The notes under the pieces were generated by a model, which did not search any database, had not been told where the DNA came from, and saw only the letters and a program-made list of their open reading frames with translations. The position numbers and the translations under genes are program-made. Below, piece after piece: positions 61,411-64,000 of a DNA stretch of 64,000 nt (the stretch's first letter is position 1; each line of letters opens with the position of its first letter). Origin of the DNA: CAVYXZ01 sp965223835 (GTDB lineage Bacteria; Chloroflexota; Anaerolineae; Aggregatilineales; Phototrophicaceae); contig CBDCXQ010000001.1 in the NCBI GenBank assembly GCA_965223835.1, positions 372,001 to 436,000 on the forward strand. The letters run 5' to 3'.

Positions 61411-61713
61411 TTAATCGCGCAGACGGTCATCGCGCCGGGCATCGAGTAATTCGGCCAGTTCAAGCACTTCATCTTCTTCCAGCTTATCGACCAGACGGGA
61501 TATGCGATTGGTTCGTTTGGCTTTGCTGGCATCGTCTTGAACATCATATTTCGCGCTGTCCCAGATAACGCCGGTGCTGATGGTCGCGCCAAGACCCAGA
61601 ATAAACGCCAGCGCGACAATTTCGCCGCTTGTGATGCCACCGGCAATCACCATTCCGGCGACAGCCAACCAGATCGTTACCGTAGTGATGAGCCGGATTA
61701 AGTTTCTATCCAT
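61411..61713 (-). CDS. small two-helix membrane protein
   Basis: 100 residues. Two helices (IRLITTVTIWLAVAGMVIAG; GEIVALAFILGLGATISTGV) and a tail KAKRTNRISRLVDKLEEDEV with ELAELLDARRDDR. Same layout as the paralogue downstream. First gene of the operon with moaB. AGGAAAAACAC precedes the ATG. May be a phage-shock or membrane-quality-control type small protein; unproven. Confidence 0.7.
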   Translation of the reverse strand: MDRNLIRLITTVTIWLAVAGMVIAGGITSGEIVALAFILGLGATISTGVIWDSAKYDVQDDASKAKRTNRISRLVDKLEEDEVLELAELLDARRDDRLRD

Positions 61714-61775
61714 GTGTTTTTCCTACAAATAAGTGGTGTTTATCAAATTCTATACGCTTTTGACCCGCAATGGTT

Positions 61776-62369
61776 TCAAAATTGGTTTGATTTGAAGTCG
61801 GCCCTTCGCAGGATGTAATCATATTCGAACGTCGCTTTACTGCCTTCGGACCGTTCATGCGTTGCATCCAGTACAAAGCCAACGTTTTGGAAGGCGCGCT
61901 GGCTGCGGAGATTGTAATCGGCGATGTCGCAACCGAAAACCATGTCGGCACCTTCCTGCGCGAAAGCCAGCTTCACCAACAATCGAATCGCCCGCGTGCC
62001 AATGCCACGACCCCACAGATTCTTTTCGCCAATCATCAGGTCAATGCGACGGCAGTCTTTATCAGGATACTTCTGCTTGATGCGGTCCAGATTCATCCGC
62101 TGCAACCAGCATTCGCCAATCGGCTGACCATTCCATTCGATGATGAAACACAGGCTGTTGGCGCAGACATGCCGGTAAATGGTCTGAATATCTTCCAGCG
62201 AACGCGCTGTCACATCGTCGCCCTCCGCATAGTACAGCACATCAGGATCATTGTTCCACTTGAGCAATATGTCCCAGTCATTTTCGGTCATGGGCCGCAG
62301 AACGAGATTGGCGTCTTGCAAGCGCACATCATGTTTGTGAAGTTGGGTCATGCTGGGCAACGGCATCAT
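61776..62369 (-). CDS. GNAT-family acetyltransferase (RimJ/RimL-like)
   Basis: 197 residues. LQDANLVLRPMTENDWDILL and NDPDVLYYAEGDD start the fold; IDLMIGEKNLWGRGIGTRAI is the acetyl-CoA loop; YNLRSQRAFQNVGFVLDATH is the C-terminal N-x-R-x-x-x-x-F-x-x-x-G-F typical of RimJ/RimL. An ATG at 62351 is another possible start. Confidence 0.88.
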   Translation of the reverse strand: MMPLPSMTQLHKHDVRLQDANLVLRPMTENDWDILLKWNNDPDVLYYAEGDDVTARSLEDIQTIYRHVCANSLCFIIEWNGQPIGECWLQRMNLDRIKQKYPDKDCRRIDLMIGEKNLWGRGIGTRAIRLLVKLAFAQEGADMVFGCDIADYNLRSQRAFQNVGFVLDATHERSEGSKATFEYDYILRRADFKSNQF

Positions 62370-62449
62370 GGGTAAATGCGACGTAAATAGGATAAACTAG
62401 GCGACATGATTTTTGCAATCATTTACCTGATCCACAAGGAGACAACATC

Positions 62450-63211
62450 GTGGCTGTTTTAGCAGCGCAACTTTATACAATTCGTGAGCATACCAAAACC
62501 GCTGAAGACTTCGCCGCCAGCATGAAGAAGATCAGTGACATGGGCTACACCGCTGTGCAGGTATCTGCTATCGGCCCGATTCCGCATGAAGACGTGCTGA
62601 AGATTACGCAGGACAACGGGTTGACGATCTGCAACACCCACATCCCCTATGACCGCCTGTGGCACGATCTCGACAGTGTGATTGCGCAGCACAATCTGTG
62701 GAACAGCAAACACGTTGCCATCGGCAGTATGCCCCAGGATTATCGTGGTAATGAGGATGGGTTCAAACGTTTCGCCATCGAAGCCAGCCAGGTTGGGGAA
62801 AAGCTGCACGCGGCAGGCCTGACATTCAGTTATCACAACCACAGCTTTGAGTTCGTGCGCTTTGGCAATCGCAACGGACTGGAACTCATCTATCAGGAAT
62901 CCGACCCGCGTTATTTGCAGGCTGAGATCGACACCTACTGGGTCCAGCATGGCGGCGGTGATCCAGCGGCGTGGGTTGCCATGATGAAGAACCGGATGCC
63001 AGTGGTGCATCTGAAAGATATGGTCATCACCGACGGCCAGCAGGCGATGGCCGAGGTCGGCGAAGGTAATCTGAACTGGCCGGCGATCCTGCAAGCCTGT
63101 CAGGATGCGGGGGTGGAGTGGTACGCGATTGAGCAGGATATCTGCCCCGGCGACCCGTTCGATAGCCTCAAAATCAGCTACGATAATCTCAAGGCGATGG
63201 GGTTGTCATAA
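62450..63211 (+). CDS. sugar phosphate isomerase/epimerase-like TIM-barrel protein
   Basis: 253 residues, starting with GTG after CAAGGAG. AP-endonuclease-2/xylose-isomerase-like family: LAAQLYTIREHTKTAEDFAA, CNTHIPYDRLWHDL, FSYHNHSFEFVRFGN (His pair), QAEIDTYWVQHGGGDPAAWV, VVHLKDMV and WYAIEQDICPGDPFDSL with the metal ligands. Often works with Gfo/Idh/MocA oxidoreductases on inositol or sugar catabolism, two of which are in the window but not adjacent. Confidence 0.9.
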   Translation: MAVLAAQLYTIREHTKTAEDFAASMKKISDMGYTAVQVSAIGPIPHEDVLKITQDNGLTICNTHIPYDRLWHDLDSVIAQHNLWNSKHVAIGSMPQDYRGNEDGFKRFAIEASQVGEKLHAAGLTFSYHNHSFEFVRFGNRNGLELIYQESDPRYLQAEIDTYWVQHGGGDPAAWVAMMKNRMPVVHLKDMVITDGQQAMAEVGEGNLNWPAILQACQDAGVEWYAIEQDICPGDPFDSLKISYDNLKAMGLS

Positions 63212-63326
63212 ACCACTAGTCTTTTGTCATTAGTTGACCCTATCATTGGCAGATTACCGAGCGCATCTAATATGAGCCGTACTTTGGTGTTTTGAAGCGA
63301 AAAAGCTAGCGGCTCAGGGCTAATGA

Positions 63327-64000
63327 CTACAAAACCAATTCCGCCAGAGTGCGAACGCTTTCGCTGTCATGCGCGATCACGTTGAGCGTCGTCACGGGCG
63401 TGGCCTGCCACAGCGCCAAACGCTCTTTGATGCGTTCCGGCGGGCCACACAGGGCGACGGCATCAACTAATTCGTTCGGGACCTGACTCACCGCATCGAA
63501 TTGTTTACCATTGAGATACAGGTCCTGTATGGTGTTGGCAGCGGCTTCATAGTCATAGCGGCAGGCCAGATCGTAGTAGAAATTCTTGCCCTTTGCGCCC
63601 ATGCCGCCGATGTAGAGCGCCAGCATCGGCTTGAACTGATTCCAGGCTTCTTCCAGATTATCGTTCACCGCGACGTTGACCGTTGGTGCGATGTCGAACG
63701 AGTCGAGCGTTTTGCCGCCATCAGCTATTCCGGCTTCGACGTGGGGCTTGAACACAGCGTCATAGTGTTCCGGCGCAAAGAAAATCGGCAGCCAGCCATC
63801 GGCAATCTCAGCGGTCAGGGCGACGTTCTTGGGGCCAATCGCCGCCAGATAGATTGGTAAATCGGCGCGACCATGCAGGATGCTCTTTAGCGGTTTGCCG
63901 AGTCCCGTTGCATCATCGCCCGCATACGGAATTTGATAGTGCTTGCCGTCATGCGTGACGCGGCCTTTGCGGGCGAAAATCTGGCGGACGATGCTGACGT
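63327..64000 (-). CDS. LLM-class flavin-dependent oxidoreductase (partial, runs off the right edge)
   Basis: The C-terminal ~224 residues are visible; the 5' end lies beyond 64000. Seen: the strand-loop LPIYLAAIGPKNVALTAEIA, GWLPIFFAPEHYD, RYDYEAAANTIQDLYLNG and ALCGPPERIKERLALWQATP. This is the F420-dependent/luciferase-like monooxygenase family, usually TIM barrels of about 340 residues. Substrate unknown. Confidence 0.88.
   Translation of the reverse strand, partial: VSIVRQIFARKGRVTHDGKHYQIPYAGDDATGLGKPLKSILHGRADLPIYLAAIGPKNVALTAEIADGWLPIFFAPEHYDAVFKPHVEAGIADGGKTLDSFDIAPTVNVAVNDNLEEAWNQFKPMLALYIGGMGAKGKNFYYDLACRYDYEAAANTIQDLYLNGKQFDAVSQVPNELVDAVALCGPPERIKERLALWQATPVTTLNVIAHDSESVRTLAELVL

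Noticed and set aside
1..64000. CRISPR array, rRNA, tRNA or prophage
   Set aside because: No regularly spaced repeats, no cloverleaf candidates, and no phage structural genes other than one isolated HTH protein.

Overview
The window reads as a piece of a Chloroflexota chromosome, probably Anaerolineae-like. This is inferred from gene content; there is no rRNA marker. The signs are moderate-to-high G+C, long S/T/P-rich linkers in membrane proteins, many secreted proteins with bacterial SH3 (SH3b) repeats, TIR and Ser/Thr-kinase receptors, Uma2-family endonucleases, a roadblock/V4R/response-regulator cassette, and palindromic C-rich dispersed repeats. I see no tRNA, rRNA, CRISPR array or prophage.

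Layout. 1-1859: end of a signalling locus (partial GAF sensor, two single-domain response regulators). 2364-6403: cyclophilin, Uma2 nuclease, an orphan DarG-like macrodomain protein, a GNAT, then a coupled DUF3467/translin-family pair. 6405-10660: a small HTH protein, dispersed repeats and an MmeI-like single-chain restriction-modification enzyme into which a DUF559 nuclease module has been inserted in frame. 10867-16847: YihY-type membrane protein, then two tandem TIR receptors (TIR-kinase-TM-SH3b-jelly roll and TIR-TM-jelly roll). 16844-18077: ribosomal stalk operon rplJ-rplL with promoter, L10 leader and attenuator. 18423-19957: fetAB-type ABC exporter. 20005-25044: secreted protein, three STAS/SpoIIAA-like solo proteins, GNAT, FHA protein, a 58-residue zinc ribbon and a histidine phosphatase. 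25038-29958: oxidoreductase, methyltransferase-like membrane protein, HNH/partner pair, PhyH oxygenase pair and an AT-rich TIR fusion. 30064-43116: secreted FAS1 protein, S9 peptidase, MutS-like ATPase, second oxidoreductase, large secreted proteins, HEAT-membrane protein, flippase-like protein. 43360-46791: ankyrin protein and the roadblock/V4R/response-regulator cassette. 46910-50503: CrtC/AttH-like lipocalin, a gene split by an IS982-like element, second Uma2 nuclease. 50500-56072: nucleotidyltransferase, phosphoesterase, PadR/sugar-transferase operon, lone metal ABC permease, PA14/SH3b protein. 56400-64000: DUF4342 protein, ParB-like protein, trpS, methyltransferase, moaB operon, GNAT, sugar-phosphate isomerase-like protein and a partial luciferase-like oxidoreductase.

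The most notable observations are the DUF559 module embedded between two near-identical direct repeats inside an MmeI-like enzyme that keeps its own D-X9-E-X-K nuclease site; the Toll-receptor-like pair at 12224-16847; the AT-rich TIR fusion at 29020-29958; the translin/DUF3467 pair; and an IS insertion whose target gene can be rebuilt exactly. Function statements rest on motif recognition by eye; no database search was run.
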